DNA from: Pontibacter virosus | Lineage (GTDB): Bacteria; Bacteroidota; Bacteroidia; Cytophagales; Hymenobacteraceae | Direction: 5' to 3' | NCBI RefSeq assembly: GCF_003096355.1 | Contig: NZ_QEKI01000015.1 | Coordinates: forward strand, 1-64,000 | Length of the DNA: 64,000 nt | In this document: one piece after another, positions 9,170 to 19,042 of the stretch | Position numbering within the stretch: position 1 is the first letter of the stretch | Layout of the letters: every line of letters starts with the position of its first letter | Notes under the pieces: model-generated | The model's database searches: none | Told to the model about the DNA's origin: nothing | The model's input: the letters and a program-made list of their open reading frames with translations, nothing else | Position numbers and translations under genes: made by a program

Positions 9170-10456
9170 TCAGGTGGTAGATGGCTGGTGTACCACCTGG
9201 TGAGTAACTGTATTTTGTATCAGGAAGGAGTTCTCAAAGGATTTCATAATTTTATCTATAGAGAGGTATGACTCAGCATAGTGGCGTGCATTCCGCTTCA
9301 TCTCATCTTTGTTTTCAGTCAGGGCTTTCTGTATACCTTTGTTCAAAGCCTGCTGATTTTCTGCCTCAACGAGTATACCCATGTTGTGCTGCTCTAGTAG
9401 CGTATGCATCCCCGACCCTTTGTTTGCAGTAACTAAAGCAAGGCCACCAATGGCCAGAACAGTGTTCAGCTTAGATGGCATCACTAAGTCACCAGCGTTT
9501 GCTTTCTGCACAATCAGGTGTACATCAGCCATATTTAAAAACTGGTTGAACTTCTCAATTGGCTGCAGAGGCATAAAAATTACATTCTGTAGACTCATTT
9601 TTTCAGCCATTACCTGCAACTTATTCTTGTATGGCCCTGAGCCACAGATGACAAACTTTAGACTAGGCCTCCCTTTGTTCTCCTCTGCAGCATGTAAGAT
9701 AGCCTCAATACCTTGCTTTTCACCGATTGCGCCAGAATACAGGATGACCTTGTCTGTTGGCTTGAAGCCAAATAGCTGCTTTAATTCCACTCGATTTTTC
9801 AATGGGTGGAATTGGTCAAGATCTGTTGTGTTGAAGAACAAAGAAACATCCTTCCGGGCTTTTTCTTCAACTTTGCGAGCCATGCCTTTTCCGACACAAG
9901 TAATCACGTCGCAGTTATCAAAGATGAATTTCTCAAACCTGAACAACATGTTAATCATCTGTTCGGATTTTATCATTTTAAGGTCACGCGCTGCTTCAAT
10001 CTGCAAGTCATGTACATGACATATGAGCTTTGCCCCTCTTAATTTTTTATAAAACATACCCAACAGCCCGAGGCTTACAGACGGAAGAATAGTGATGACA
10101 ATATCATATTTTTTGCCAGGCAGCAGGTAAAGTAGTTTAAAGAAAGCAGCCATGAAGAATGAGAGGTCCAACAACACTCTTTTAATACCTGATGGGTTTT
10201 GAGGTATGAACATTGGACACCTATGGGTGGTAATCATACCTCCAGACGCGAAATGTTCTACCTCTGTTTTATACCACCGCCTCCTACTATGGTATGGCTC
10301 CTGTACTTTCCAGAATGGATAGTAAGGATATGAGGCTATAACTGTGCAGTCATAACCATTTTGAGCTAACCATTTGATTTGTTCGCCACTATATTTACCT
10401 ATTCCGGTAGGTTCAGGATAAAAATTATAGCCTAACAGTAAAATAGACTTCTTCAT
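9170..10456 (-). CDS. wcaI: WcaI-like family 4 glycosyltransferase
   Basis: A 428-residue GT-B glycosyltransferase. The N-terminal half begins with YNFYPEPTGIGKYSGEQIKW and contains SYPYYPFWKV, FIPQNPSGIKR and a CHVHDLQIEA segment, a layout typical of the WcaI/WbuB group of colanic-acid-type loci. The C-terminal GT4 half has SGAIGEKQGIEAIL, FVICGSGPY and MPSKLNTVLAIGG, which bind the nucleotide sugar. It would act at the cytoplasmic membrane on an undecaprenyl-linked intermediate. Together with the WcaF-like and Fcl-like genes nearby it gives this end of the locus a colanic-acid-like flavour; the donor sugar cannot be told from sequence. A 330-bp gap precedes its start. Confidence 0.8.
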   Translation of the reverse strand: MKKSILLLGYNFYPEPTGIGKYSGEQIKWLAQNGYDCTVIASYPYYPFWKVQEPYHSRRRWYKTEVEHFASGGMITTHRCPMFIPQNPSGIKRVLLDLSFFMAAFFKLLYLLPGKKYDIVITILPSVSLGLLGMFYKKLRGAKLICHVHDLQIEAARDLKMIKSEQMINMLFRFEKFIFDNCDVITCVGKGMARKVEEKARKDVSLFFNTTDLDQFHPLKNRVELKQLFGFKPTDKVILYSGAIGEKQGIEAILHAAEENKGRPSLKFVICGSGPYKNKLQVMAEKMSLQNVIFMPLQPIEKFNQFLNMADVHLIVQKANAGDLVMPSKLNTVLAIGGLALVTANKGSGMHTLLEQHNMGILVEAENQQALNKGIQKALTENKDEMKRNARHYAESYLSIDKIMKSFENSFLIQNTVTHQVVHQPSTT

Positions 10457-10786
10457 ACGCTATTCATATAGTTAAAACTATACGAAAAAAAATCATATTA
10501 GTATGTAATTAGTTTAATTTTATATTAAATAATTATTAATAATTATTCTGCTGAATATATTGGTAGCGCAATTTTATAGGATGTAGATACGGCTTATAGG
10601 AGAAGGGTGAAATTGGACGTTTTGCAGTAAGTATGTTGCTTAAAGATTCAGCTTTGGTTTAAGTTCAGGAAAGGGGCAATTGAAATGGTTGTTTAACCAT
10701 TACTGACAAGCCTATTCAGCAACGTTGCTTCTAAGATGCTTTTCTTGGCTTAATTCAATGCCTGCCCTCAAGCTAAGGGTTTTGAC
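10457..10786. other. 330-bp intergenic region
   Basis: AT-rich, between the WcaI-like gene and the next minus-strand glycosyltransferase. Translating both strands shows only short interrupted frames. A small inverted repeat, ATGGTT-gttt-AACCAT type, sits near 10685-10700 and has no T-tract. An internal promoter for wcaI-fcl could lie here, but I see no consensus. Confidence 0.4.
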
Positions 10787-11644
10787 TTACCTTTCAGTCT
10801 GCACAATTCTTTTTGCATGAGTATGTCTTGAAGCAGAGTGCACTTTTTTCAGCTCCCTCATTTTTATCTGAATCAGAAACTCATGATATCCCATGTTTAT
10901 GCAATAAATTAAACCGGGTATGCCTTCTATGAAGCCTAGATTGATGACATATGCATGGATAAAGCGTAGAATTGGCCATCCAGGGATTCTGCTGAGATAA
11001 GATTTGAGAGCTGGGTTGCGCACGCTTCCGTGGCGCGAGAACACATTGGCAAAAGGCGGTAGAGCATGAAGGCGGGCAACAGCTTCCTGGCTTGAGTACT
11101 TATTATGCCTATCAATCCACTGGGACCAGCCTTTTGAGAAACTGTAATGCAAGTAAGGCTCTTTGACATACTCAATTCTCCCTACGATTTCACCCTCCTT
11201 CTGGCCATGGCCAAAATCTATAAACCTGGCTTTGCCCTTCCTCAGCAGCCTGAATTGCCATTTAGGAAAATTATCACAATGCTTCAACCACCTTCCTTCA
11301 AGCATCATTTTCCAGCAGCAATAGAAACCAGCAACATCACTGTTTGCATTGTTTATAGCATGAATAATTGCCGCACGAAACTCATCAGTCACTACTTCGT
11401 CAGCATCTAAAAATAGTACCCAATCATACCGAAGGGCCAAGTGGTCGAGGGCATGGTTTCTTTGCTTACCGAAGGATTCGAAACTGTTTTCCCAAAATTT
11501 CACTCCATATAAATAAGCTATCTCAACGGTCTTATCCGTACTGCCTGAGTCAAGAACATGAACATCATCAGACCAATTGACTGATTCTAGGCACCGGGGA
11601 AGATCAAGCTCTTCATTTTTAGTAAGAATTACCACTGAAATCAT
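10787..11644 (-). CDS. Family 2 glycosyltransferase (WaaE/KdtX-like)
   Basis: A 285-residue GT-A enzyme. The start MISVVILTKNEELDLPRCLE is followed by HVLDSGSTDKT and, near residue 78, the DxD-like VLFLDADEVV. A middle segment GHGQKEGEIVGRIEYVKEPY and the C-terminal hydrophobic stretch FIHAYVINLGFIEGIPGLIY match the WaaE-like group, which transfers a hexose in lipopolysaccharide core or EPS synthesis. It is 12 bp from the acetyltransferase gene upstream and almost certainly cotranscribed. The acceptor and donor are not predictable. Start codon choice is firm because the GT2 core begins at residue 2. Confidence 0.85.
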   Translation of the reverse strand: MISVVILTKNEELDLPRCLESVNWSDDVHVLDSGSTDKTVEIAYLYGVKFWENSFESFGKQRNHALDHLALRYDWVLFLDADEVVTDEFRAAIIHAINNANSDVAGFYCCWKMMLEGRWLKHCDNFPKWQFRLLRKGKARFIDFGHGQKEGEIVGRIEYVKEPYLHYSFSKGWSQWIDRHNKYSSQEAVARLHALPPFANVFSRHGSVRNPALKSYLSRIPGWPILRFIHAYVINLGFIEGIPGLIYCINMGYHEFLIQIKMRELKKVHSASRHTHAKRIVQTER

Positions 11645-11656
11645 TACAACTCAAAT

Positions 11657-12232
11657 TTAATTTTCAACAGCTAGATTCTCTGATTCGTACCCTTTAAGCA
11701 TTCTTGCCTTTATAGGTTTGCAGGGGTGCCCGCTACAAATCATCCAGGCAGGCATATCTTTATTAACCACAGACCTTGCACCTATCACACTTCCCTCACC
11801 AATTGTAATGCCCGGGTGTACAAAAGCCTCGGCTGCTATCCAAGCATGATTACCAACATGAATGGGCTTAATAATCAAAGGAAATCCAGTCTTAGTATAG
11901 TCATGCGTGCCAGCAACTAAGTGCGCTCCTTGAGAAATCACAGCCCTCCGGCCTATGGTGATTTTACCCATTGAATAAAGATTAGCCCCACTCCCAATAC
12001 CGCACTCATCCGCAAGTTCAAGATTCCAAGGAGCCCAGATCTTTACGCCAGGATATACATGCACTCCATGTCCTACTTTAGCACCAAACAATCGTAGAAG
12101 GAAAGCTCTCCAGGCGTGAAAGGGTTTTGGAGAGAACCTAAAGAAAAAAAGCACAACAATACCCCATAAAACTCTACCGAGCCTATTGTACAATGAAAAC
12201 GAAGCGCCTGTGAAAGTATCCTGATTATGCAT
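11657..12232 (-). CDS. wcaF: WcaF-like left-handed beta-helix acetyltransferase
   Basis: A 191-residue acyltransferase. The N-terminal ~60 residues include FSPKPFHAWRAFLLRLFGAK, characteristic of the WcaF branch. Hexapeptide repeats follow (VGHGVHVYPGVKIWAPW, GIGSGANLYSMGKITIGRRA), with the catalytic-type His in AGTHDY and the typical end MICSGHPCKPIKAR. These trimeric enzymes transfer acetyl from acetyl-CoA to a sugar of the repeat unit. It lies 12 bp before the GT2 gene and 46 bp after a GT4 gene, so acetylation of the same polymer is likely. The acceptor sugar is unknown. Confidence 0.85.
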   Translation of the reverse strand: MHNQDTFTGASFSLYNRLGRVLWGIVVLFFFRFSPKPFHAWRAFLLRLFGAKVGHGVHVYPGVKIWAPWNLELADECGIGSGANLYSMGKITIGRRAVISQGAHLVAGTHDYTKTGFPLIIKPIHVGNHAWIAAEAFVHPGITIGEGSVIGARSVVNKDMPAWMICSGHPCKPIKARMLKGYESENLAVEN

Positions 12233-12278
12233 AAACGGCTAGTCAATAAAGTTATAACAACTACAAGATAACAGCTGA

Positions 12279-13535
12279 TTATCTCAAAGCGCCCAAAAGC
12301 TTTATAGCTGCGGGACCTACTGCAAAATGTTCTTCATAAGCCCTACGAGCCTTTAAGCCGACTTCTGCTTTCTCAGAAAAAGAAAGAGAGTCCCAGTTCT
12401 CCAGCATTTGCTGTGTTTGTTCCAGTGTGTCCTCAGCCACGATACCCCCACCAGAAGCTTCTATCTCACGCCAAATATTCACTTGGTTAGAAATCAACAC
12501 TGGTTTACTACAAGCCAGTGCTTCTACTATTGCTATTCCAAAATTTTCCTGATGACTAGGCAGCACAAATGCTTCACAGCCATAGAATGCCCCCCATTTA
12601 GCATCTCCGGTTAACATACCAGGGAAAAAAACTGACTCCCGGAGTACTGGAGACTGAGAAACCATCCTTTGGAGCAGCTGCCCATATGGAGTTTCCAACC
12701 CCGGACCTGCAATGACCAACTTTGGAAACTTCGCATAATTGGGGTAATTTATAGGGGTCTCTCCATTACCGCTTTCTACCAGAGTCAGCCTAGTCCTTGT
12801 TTCCAACACACGATCGTAGGCCTTGAGTAAAATATCTACTCCTTTTTTCTCATGTATCCTGCTCAAGAACAGGAGAAACGGCTCCTTTACAACCTGAGGG
12901 CATTTTGAATGAAATGCTTCTTCCATCACCTGATCGTATTGCGCAGGTTCGGCTATACCATATCCGACATTGATTTCTCTTTTGGGTTTATAGGAACGGA
13001 ATGGCTCTCTTGCTAGTCGCAGTTCTGCCTCACATGTGAATAGTAATCCATCTGCCTCCTTGATATTATCACTCTCGATAATACTCCAGTAAAGTTTATT
13101 ACGTATAGCCTTGATTTTCCTATTTTTAGCTTTTTGAAAATAAGGATCGAGCATACCATGAGGCATCAAATAAACCCTTGGAATAGGCTCCCTCTTACCT
13201 CCTGTTTGTTTTTTTTTCAAAAGTCTGATAGCTTTTCTAACCGCATAGACATGGTAGAGCCATAGGCCGTGTACAATCACTGCATCAAATCGAGGAAGAT
13301 TAGTGAGCAGCCAGGGGATAAGATTTGAATTGTAATACCATGGTCCTTTTCCAACACCAAGTGCATGTATGCGAAAATTATCTTCCGCAAGCCATCCTGC
13401 TTCAGGGCTATCTAAACACACAACTTCATTATACACATCGAGAGTCTGTAGCTCAGGTATTGAGTTACGAATGCCTTGACAAGGGCCTCCCTGACTTGGT
13501 TTCATGCTTGCTATGACTCGGAGGATCTTCATCAA
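12279..13535 (-). CDS. Family 4 glycosyltransferase
   Basis: A 418-residue GT-B glycosyltransferase. The N-terminal acceptor domain carries MKPSQGGPCQGIRNSIPELQ and VIVHGLWLYH. The C-terminal domain has FLSRIHEKKGVDILLKAYD and the E-x7-E type signature in SHQENFGIAIVEALACSKP. The lineage resembles EPS transferases of the WcaL/EpsF kind but no acceptor can be named. A run of nine A residues on the coding strand (9 T at 13209-13217) encodes the LKKK stretch and is a possible slippage site. The gene is 63 bp downstream of the amidotransferase gene. Confidence 0.85.
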   Translation of the reverse strand: MMKILRVIASMKPSQGGPCQGIRNSIPELQTLDVYNEVVCLDSPEAGWLAEDNFRIHALGVGKGPWYYNSNLIPWLLTNLPRFDAVIVHGLWLYHVYAVRKAIRLLKKKQTGGKREPIPRVYLMPHGMLDPYFQKAKNRKIKAIRNKLYWSIIESDNIKEADGLLFTCEAELRLAREPFRSYKPKREINVGYGIAEPAQYDQVMEEAFHSKCPQVVKEPFLLFLSRIHEKKGVDILLKAYDRVLETRTRLTLVESGNGETPINYPNYAKFPKLVIAGPGLETPYGQLLQRMVSQSPVLRESVFFPGMLTGDAKWGAFYGCEAFVLPSHQENFGIAIVEALACSKPVLISNQVNIWREIEASGGGIVAEDTLEQTQQMLENWDSLSFSEKAEVGLKARRAYEEHFAVGPAAIKLLGALR

Positions 13536-13598
13536 ATATAAACTGTTTTATTAATTAACATTTTCTCTACATTCAGAGCATTAACCTAAACTGATAGG

Positions 13599-15404
13599 TT
13601 AGTAAACTAAGGCTGTTTCTTCTGGTAGAGTTCTTTTTGCTAACCAATGTCCTAGGATACACCATAGCCAACACCGCGTCCAATGTGACATTCGCTTTTG
13701 GAAACTCTTATACTGCAATTTTGGCTCTGGTAAGGAGAGCAAGTCTACGGCAGCGGCTATCCCATCTTCAGTGAATTCTTTCAAGGCTCCTCTCATCCAC
13801 TCATCCATAGGCAGTACAAACCCTTGCTTAGGCTTGTTATATACTTCGGGAGGAAGTTCAGTCTTAAAAGCATCGATGAGTAAAGGCTTTACTTTTTTTC
13901 CTTTCTTGTATCTTTGAGCCATACCTAATACTTCTTCTACAAGACAATGGTCCAAAAAAGGCACACGGATTTCTAATCCGACAGCCATACTCATTTGGTC
14001 GCTATCCCGAAGAAGCATCGGTATGGTATACCCATGTAGTTCAGCCCAGGAAATCAGACCCATCGTATCTAATCCTGAAGGAGGGGGGGGAATTGAGGGA
14101 ATGCCTTCGCTAAACCCTAATGCAGCCAGATCGATAATCGAAGTAAATCGTCGCCTGTTTAAGGCTAAGCTGATAGTGTCAAAAGTATGTAGACCATGCA
14201 GCTTGTCTTTGATGGATTGTGGCATGAAGCCCACAAGCTGATTCCTTAGAATGTCCGGGAGTCTCCCTATATTATTAAGAACAGGTATACTCTTGAAACT
14301 AGGGTAGCCTCCAAACAATTCATCACCGCCTAAGCCAGACAAAGCAACCTTGAGTCCTGTTTCTCGCACTGCCTTGGATACAATGTACGTATTGATAGCA
14401 TCAACGGAGGGTAAGTCCATACTAGCTACAGCACCCATTACCCAATCTAAACAGGTAGTTTCATTCACCTCTATTTCATGGTGTTCTGTGCCTGCAAGGC
14501 TTGCTACTTTTCGTGCAGTGGCCCTTTCGTCAAAATTACTTTGTGGGTAGCCAATGGTAAATGATTTCAGGTTTTTACCCAGTGCTTTACCAGCTATTAG
14601 TGTGATGATGCTAGAATCTATCCCTCCACTTAAGAATGTCCCTATTCCTACATCAGAAATAAGATGCTCTTCGACAGCTTTAGTGACCAGGCTCCTTACT
14701 CTATGAGCACACTTCTCACGGCTCTGACCATTTCCATAAGTGAACTTGCTGTCCGGCCACCATCTCTCTATAGTTAACTTTCTGTCCCTTTCAATTTTCA
14801 ACCAATTTCCGGCAGGCACTATGTATACCTCGTCAAATATTTCTCCACTTGCTGGCATTCGTCCAAAACCAATGAACTCATTTAAAGCTTGGGAAGTTGG
14901 CGAGCAACTCTCTTTTCTAAGAATGGGTCTCGCTTCTGACGAAAAGCTAAAACACCTGGTATCGTGACTGAACCATAAAGGCTTAATACCAAGTCTATCT
15001 CTGACAAGCAAAATAGAGTCTTCTATCGAGTCGTAGACAGCAAAAGCAAACATCCCTTTCAAAAGTGGCAGTGCCATTAAGCCCTTCACAGCATACAGTT
15101 CTATAAGAGTTTCTGTATCAGAAGAGCTTTTCCATTTTAGATCGGGCAGAAGCAAACGTAAGTCAAGATGGTTGTAGATTTCCCCATTAAAAATGATGGT
15201 ATAGCGTTTACTTGAATCCTGCATAGGTTGCTGCCCAAATTCTGTTGGGTCAAGAATAGCTAACCTGGTATGACCTAAGTATACATTTCCCTCTCTATTA
15301 GTCCATTCCCCTCTTCCGTCTGGCCCTCTATGCTTAATTGCTTTGAGTTGAGGTATTTCACTACAATATCCTTCGTAAGCTATTTGTCCAAGTATACCAC
15401 ACAT
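13599..15404 (-). CDS. asnB: Asparagine-synthetase-like glutamine amidotransferase (AsnB family)
   Basis: A 601-residue two-domain enzyme. The class II glutaminase domain begins with catalytic Cys2 (MCGILG), and has HRGPDGRG, LGHTRLAI and FNGEIYNH. The synthetase domain has the ATP-loop SGGIDSS near residue 260, GLGGDELFGGYPSF, and the family-type LEIRVPFLDH. Housekeeping AsnB makes asparagine from aspartate, but homologues sitting inside polysaccharide loci (for example WbpS-type genes) are thought to amidate uronic acids. Because this copy is embedded between glycosyltransferases and the adjoining operon encodes a WbpB/D/E-like set for a diacetamido uronic acid, a sugar-amidating role is the better guess, by context only. 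An 8-base homopolymer (14083-14090) encodes the PPPP stretch. Confidence 0.87.
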   Translation of the reverse strand: MCGILGQIAYEGYCSEIPQLKAIKHRGPDGRGEWTNREGNVYLGHTRLAILDPTEFGQQPMQDSSKRYTIIFNGEIYNHLDLRLLLPDLKWKSSSDTETLIELYAVKGLMALPLLKGMFAFAVYDSIEDSILLVRDRLGIKPLWFSHDTRCFSFSSEARPILRKESCSPTSQALNEFIGFGRMPASGEIFDEVYIVPAGNWLKIERDRKLTIERWWPDSKFTYGNGQSREKCAHRVRSLVTKAVEEHLISDVGIGTFLSGGIDSSIITLIAGKALGKNLKSFTIGYPQSNFDERATARKVASLAGTEHHEIEVNETTCLDWVMGAVASMDLPSVDAINTYIVSKAVRETGLKVALSGLGGDELFGGYPSFKSIPVLNNIGRLPDILRNQLVGFMPQSIKDKLHGLHTFDTISLALNRRRFTSIIDLAALGFSEGIPSIPPPPSGLDTMGLISWAELHGYTIPMLLRDSDQMSMAVGLEIRVPFLDHCLVEEVLGMAQRYKKGKKVKPLLIDAFKTELPPEVYNKPKQGFVLPMDEWMRGALKEFTEDGIAAAVDLLSLPEPKLQYKSFQKRMSHWTRCWLWCILGHWLAKRTLPEETALVY

Positions 15405-15534
15405 TATATAAATTTTTATAAAATCATTTATATAATTTATACTTAGGTTGTATGATATAGTTTATAATTTTATAAAATTATGGCAAATAATTAGCTCGAA
15501 TTCATTTGCTATAATGTATTGTGTAGATGCAGCT

Positions 15535-16701
15535 TTATGTTGCAGCTATAATATTCTCGTATATAGTTTCGATTTTATCAATTGTAAGTCCGGCATCGAA
15601 TCTTTCAATATTCAGAACACCTTTTTGGATAACTGATTCTCGTTCCCTAGGTGTTAGCAATAATATCTTTTCCACTACCTTACCTGCTTCTAAAGTCCAT
15701 TTTTCGATTGATTGATTGTTAACAGGACGTCGCGGAATGTAAAACCCAGCTTCGCCTGCCACTTCAGTCATAGGCGCCTCATTAGTCGTGATGACAGGAC
15801 AACCACAAGCCATTGCTTCAGCGATAGGCCACCCAAATCCCTCTGCCAGGGATGGAAATAGCAGGACATTTGCCCCAGAATAGGCAATACAAACCATCTC
15901 ATCTCCTAAACCGCTTATCCAGTGTATGTCCTCTTTGTAAGGAGATGCTGAATGAGCTTTCTGCAAAATTGACGAGGGTGCATGGCCAACCATCAACAGC
16001 GGCACCGTTCGCTGGCTGTTTTGTCGCCAGGCATTATATATTTCAATAACTCCCAAGCGGTTCTTGTACCACTCATTTCCTCCCACATGAAGAATATAAC
16101 CTTGTGACAATTTTATTCCAACCTCTTCACCTAGTCTAGCACGAGCCTCTGTTGAGGCATATGGTTTGAAAGCTCTATTAAACCCATTGTACACAACCTC
16201 GGATATCCTTGGACAGTTTTGATGTAATCTGTGTAAATCAGTATGTGTTTTATTAGAGACGCATATGAAGTTCATCCCCCTGGAATAACCCCGGCGGATA
16301 TAAGCTTGGTAGTAACAACCTGTCCAACTGGTAGGGTTCTCTGCTATCTCACCTATTGCTGATAGTTGTGCCATGAAATCGTGGCAATGAATTACGTGAA
16401 ATCTGTTTGAAACCAAAGGCACCCATGGTCCTAGCGCCTGGTCTGTTAATACAAACAATGTTTCTGGAGAGCATTTGATTAGACGGTGGCGCAGTAGAAC
16501 AGGGAAAACTACATACTGGTCTATATACCCAAGCCACTTTCGCATACTAGCTGGCACAGGTATGCGATAAAACATGGGCTTAGGTGACCAAACCTCTATG
16601 TCATGCCCACGCTGCTCCATACCCACAGCCAACATTCGTGTAAAGCGAGGCATGCTCTGAGATCCAATGAATGCTGGATGTGAGAAAAAGACAATACGCA
16701 T
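15535..16701 (-). CDS. Family 4 glycosyltransferase (mannosyltransferase-like)
   Basis: A 388-residue GT-B enzyme. The N-terminus, FFSHPAFIGSQSMPRFTRML, is followed by HCHDFMAQLSA, and the C-terminal part has ILHVGGNEWYKNRLGVIEIY and LFPSLAEGFGWPIAEAMACG followed by CPVITTNEAPMTEVAGEAG, a combination common in mannosyltransferase-like EPS enzymes. The E-x7-E pair lies in EGFGWPIAE. It is flanked by asnB (130 bp downstream) and a GT8-type gene (83 bp upstream). Sugar specificity is not predictable. Confidence 0.86.
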   Translation of the reverse strand: MRIVFFSHPAFIGSQSMPRFTRMLAVGMEQRGHDIEVWSPKPMFYRIPVPASMRKWLGYIDQYVVFPVLLRHRLIKCSPETLFVLTDQALGPWVPLVSNRFHVIHCHDFMAQLSAIGEIAENPTSWTGCYYQAYIRRGYSRGMNFICVSNKTHTDLHRLHQNCPRISEVVYNGFNRAFKPYASTEARARLGEEVGIKLSQGYILHVGGNEWYKNRLGVIEIYNAWRQNSQRTVPLLMVGHAPSSILQKAHSASPYKEDIHWISGLGDEMVCIAYSGANVLLFPSLAEGFGWPIAEAMACGCPVITTNEAPMTEVAGEAGFYIPRRPVNNQSIEKWTLEAGKVVEKILLLTPRERESVIQKGVLNIERFDAGLTIDKIETIYENIIAAT

Positions 16702-16784
16702 TTTCTAAGCTTTACTTTCCATTTCTTGAAACTTCACAACTTGATTACAGAAGCACCATAACTAGGTAATTGATAAGTTGCTGG

Positions 16785-17666
16785 TTATGTTTTCAATTTT
16801 CTCAGCACAGTTCTAATATAAGATTTGCGTATATGCCACACTCTGACAAGCTCTGCAATAGTAATTTGTTGGAAAAAGGCAGACCATTCCTTATCAGCAT
16901 ATTTCAACCACTTACTGTAACCATTATGAAGGATAAATCCTAAAGGGTCCCATGGCTTTGGTGAGCCAATGAAATGCAAAATCATTTTATCAGCGACCTG
17001 TGGTTCAGATTCATAAGCCTCCCATTCACAGTTAAATGATGGTGGAAGTTTTGCAAAGTTTCCGCTGCAAATGATATTGAGGAGAGATTGATCATGGGAA
17101 GGCAGCTCCACAGGATATTTTCTTGCTATTTCGACACATCTACTAAACACATCAACCTGCCTCCAAGCTTTCAAATTCAACAACAAAACTCCAGAATTGA
17201 AATATTCAGCTTCCGGAGGCATACCTACTGTTTTAATATAAAACTTATTTCCTAGGGTATATTTGAATTGACCACCACCAACTGCAGCTAAAATATGCCC
17301 AACAAAATCAAATGCTTCTACTTTTAGAACATCTTCTTCCACAATCAAATCGGAATCAAGATAAAGTACTTGGTCTTCCTCTAATAGATTGGCGAGCAGT
17401 AAACGTCCATATGCAGTCCAGTCACCATGTAGTGAAGGAAACGCACCGAAATGAAGTTTCGGATTATAATTAACGTAACTATAAGTCCCCGAAAAGCCCT
17501 CCATTTTTAGGAGTTTTACAATCTGGAGCTTTTCATTATCTTTCATGTCTGCACAAACAAACCAGAGCTTTAGTCTACTTTGATTTGAGCAATTCCTGAT
17601 TAAAGAAGATAAGGTTGCACCAAGTCCAACTAATCCTAATCGATTTATACAGAATGCAATATTCAT
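16785..17666 (-). CDS. Family 8 glycosyltransferase
   Basis: A 293-residue GT-A enzyme of family 8. The metal-binding DxD is in QVLYLDSDLIVEEDV, and downstream come EYFNSGVLLLNLKAWR, LPSHDQSLLNII and the closing HFIGSPKPWDP, all diagnostic for GT8 (LgtC/GspA-like retaining glucosyl- or galactosyltransferases). It starts with the family fold at residue 2 (IAFCINRLGLVGLGA), so the start is secure. It lies 31 bp downstream of the polymerase-like gene. Compare 26341-27288, a diverged protein with the same motif order. Confidence 0.88.
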   Translation of the reverse strand: MNIAFCINRLGLVGLGATLSSLIRNCSNQSRLKLWFVCADMKDNEKLQIVKLLKMEGFSGTYSYVNYNPKLHFGAFPSLHGDWTAYGRLLLANLLEEDQVLYLDSDLIVEEDVLKVEAFDFVGHILAAVGGGQFKYTLGNKFYIKTVGMPPEAEYFNSGVLLLNLKAWRQVDVFSRCVEIARKYPVELPSHDQSLLNIICSGNFAKLPPSFNCEWEAYESEPQVADKMILHFIGSPKPWDPLGFILHNGYSKWLKYADKEWSAFFQQITIAELVRVWHIRKSYIRTVLRKLKT

Positions 17667-17697
17667 GGAAGATAGTTTTGATTAGAATCTCTTAACT

Positions 17698-19017
17698 TTA
17701 CTTCTCCTCATATGAAAGAGTCCGCAATGATGCAATTATCAACCCAATACTGAGAGTGCAAAAGCCAAGTGAGGTAGGTTGCGACCATTGCCCTTGTGGA
17801 AAAACCATAATGCCGAAACTTAGCATCATCCATGGCAGCAAATCACCTTCAGATAACCTTCTGAAACTTGCTTTTCCTACTTTGATTATCAAACTGATCC
17901 GCAAAATAATAACACCTATGCCCATTAAAGGCCCAAGTTCACCTATCAGCCGGCCCCATTCCCCCTCAGAGACAAGATAAGTAAATTTTCCTGTAAGCAA
18001 CATACTGCCAACATTTGTACCCATCCCTATACCATAACCAAAAAAAGGCTGTTCAGAGGATTCAGTAAGAGCCCCTACCATACCCCCTAAATATCTGTCA
18101 AGTAAAACACCTCCTAAACCGCCTTCTTGCATATTGGCTGTTTCAAACCGAGCTGAGAACGCGCTTGTAGCAATCTGAAAAAAACTGTTATTGCCGAGTA
18201 CAGTTAACACAACTCCTATACCTATGACAGCTGCAATCATCCTACCCATATACCGTGGGTTCCTGGATGTTGCAAAAAGTGCAAAAAAAACAGATACACC
18301 AATATGAAAGAATAAGCCACGACTAATTGAGAGTGGTATCGCAACTAATAGGCATATGGTAGCACCAATAAGTATAGTCCGATGAATCCCTAATGGGTTC
18401 AACCAAAAGTAACACACATAGCTAGCTACAAAAGCGAAAAACAAGGTAGTACCGTTAGTAAATGAAAATGTTCCGGGAGGACGCAAATAGCCCAGCGCAC
18501 CGCTGAAACCTGCACCTGACACGTCGCCACCAACTCCCCTATTAACCCAGGCGGATTGATTACTAAAAAATTGTAAACCAATCAACAAAGCCATTGGAAT
18601 TGCAATCCATAGCGTCACCTTGCCTACCTTGAGAACATCTTCACGATTAAATATACGACCTATAACAAATATGAGCGGTACGTGAAGGAGTAATATCCTT
18701 GCTCCATAACCAGCCACTGCCATACTTCCATGCCCTAGACCCAAAGCTGTATATGTCCCTATTATTCCAATCATTACCATTCCAACCATGTGGAAGTTAG
18801 CAGGTAGTAAGCCTCTTCTCCAGGTTTCAAAGACCAGCCATAGTGCTAAGGGGTCTCTTACTAAGAGTAAAGGAGTCGCCAAGGCAGGTAAAAACCATTT
18901 GCGCAAAGCACCCTCAAAAAGTAGCAAAAGGAAGTATAGCCATATACCCTGTTTTAGCAACCGTTGAGAACCATCGGCTGTTTTTTTTATACCGGCATAT
19001 GGAACAGTATCTAGCAT
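17698..19017 (-). CDS. O-antigen polymerase/ligase-like membrane protein (Wzy-like)
   Basis: A 439-residue integral membrane protein with about 10-12 hydrophobic segments. LYFLLLLFEGALRKWFLPAL near residue 30 is typical of Bacteroidota Wzy/O-ligase proteins. The large periplasmic loop (about residues 285-345) contains FSARFETANMQEGG and EQPFFGYGIGMGTNVGS, comparable to the Wzy_C loop. It would polymerise undecaprenyl-linked repeat units in the periplasm. It is the only polymerase candidate in the locus. An A8 run at codons 11-13 (18981-18988) is a possible slippage tract at the very start of the gene. No ligase/polymerase distinction can be made from sequence. Confidence 0.82.
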   Translation of the reverse strand: MLDTVPYAGIKKTADGSQRLLKQGIWLYFLLLLFEGALRKWFLPALATPLLLVRDPLALWLVFETWRRGLLPANFHMVGMVMIGIIGTYTALGLGHGSMAVAGYGARILLLHVPLIFVIGRIFNREDVLKVGKVTLWIAIPMALLIGLQFFSNQSAWVNRGVGGDVSGAGFSGALGYLRPPGTFSFTNGTTLFFAFVASYVCYFWLNPLGIHRTILIGATICLLVAIPLSISRGLFFHIGVSVFFALFATSRNPRYMGRMIAAVIGIGVVLTVLGNNSFFQIATSAFSARFETANMQEGGLGGVLLDRYLGGMVGALTESSEQPFFGYGIGMGTNVGSMLLTGKFTYLVSEGEWGRLIGELGPLMGIGVIILRISLIIKVGKASFRRLSEGDLLPWMMLSFGIMVFPQGQWSQPTSLGFCTLSIGLIIASLRTLSYEEK

Positions 19018-19042
19018 TTTTGTTCTAGGGGAAAATCTACTT

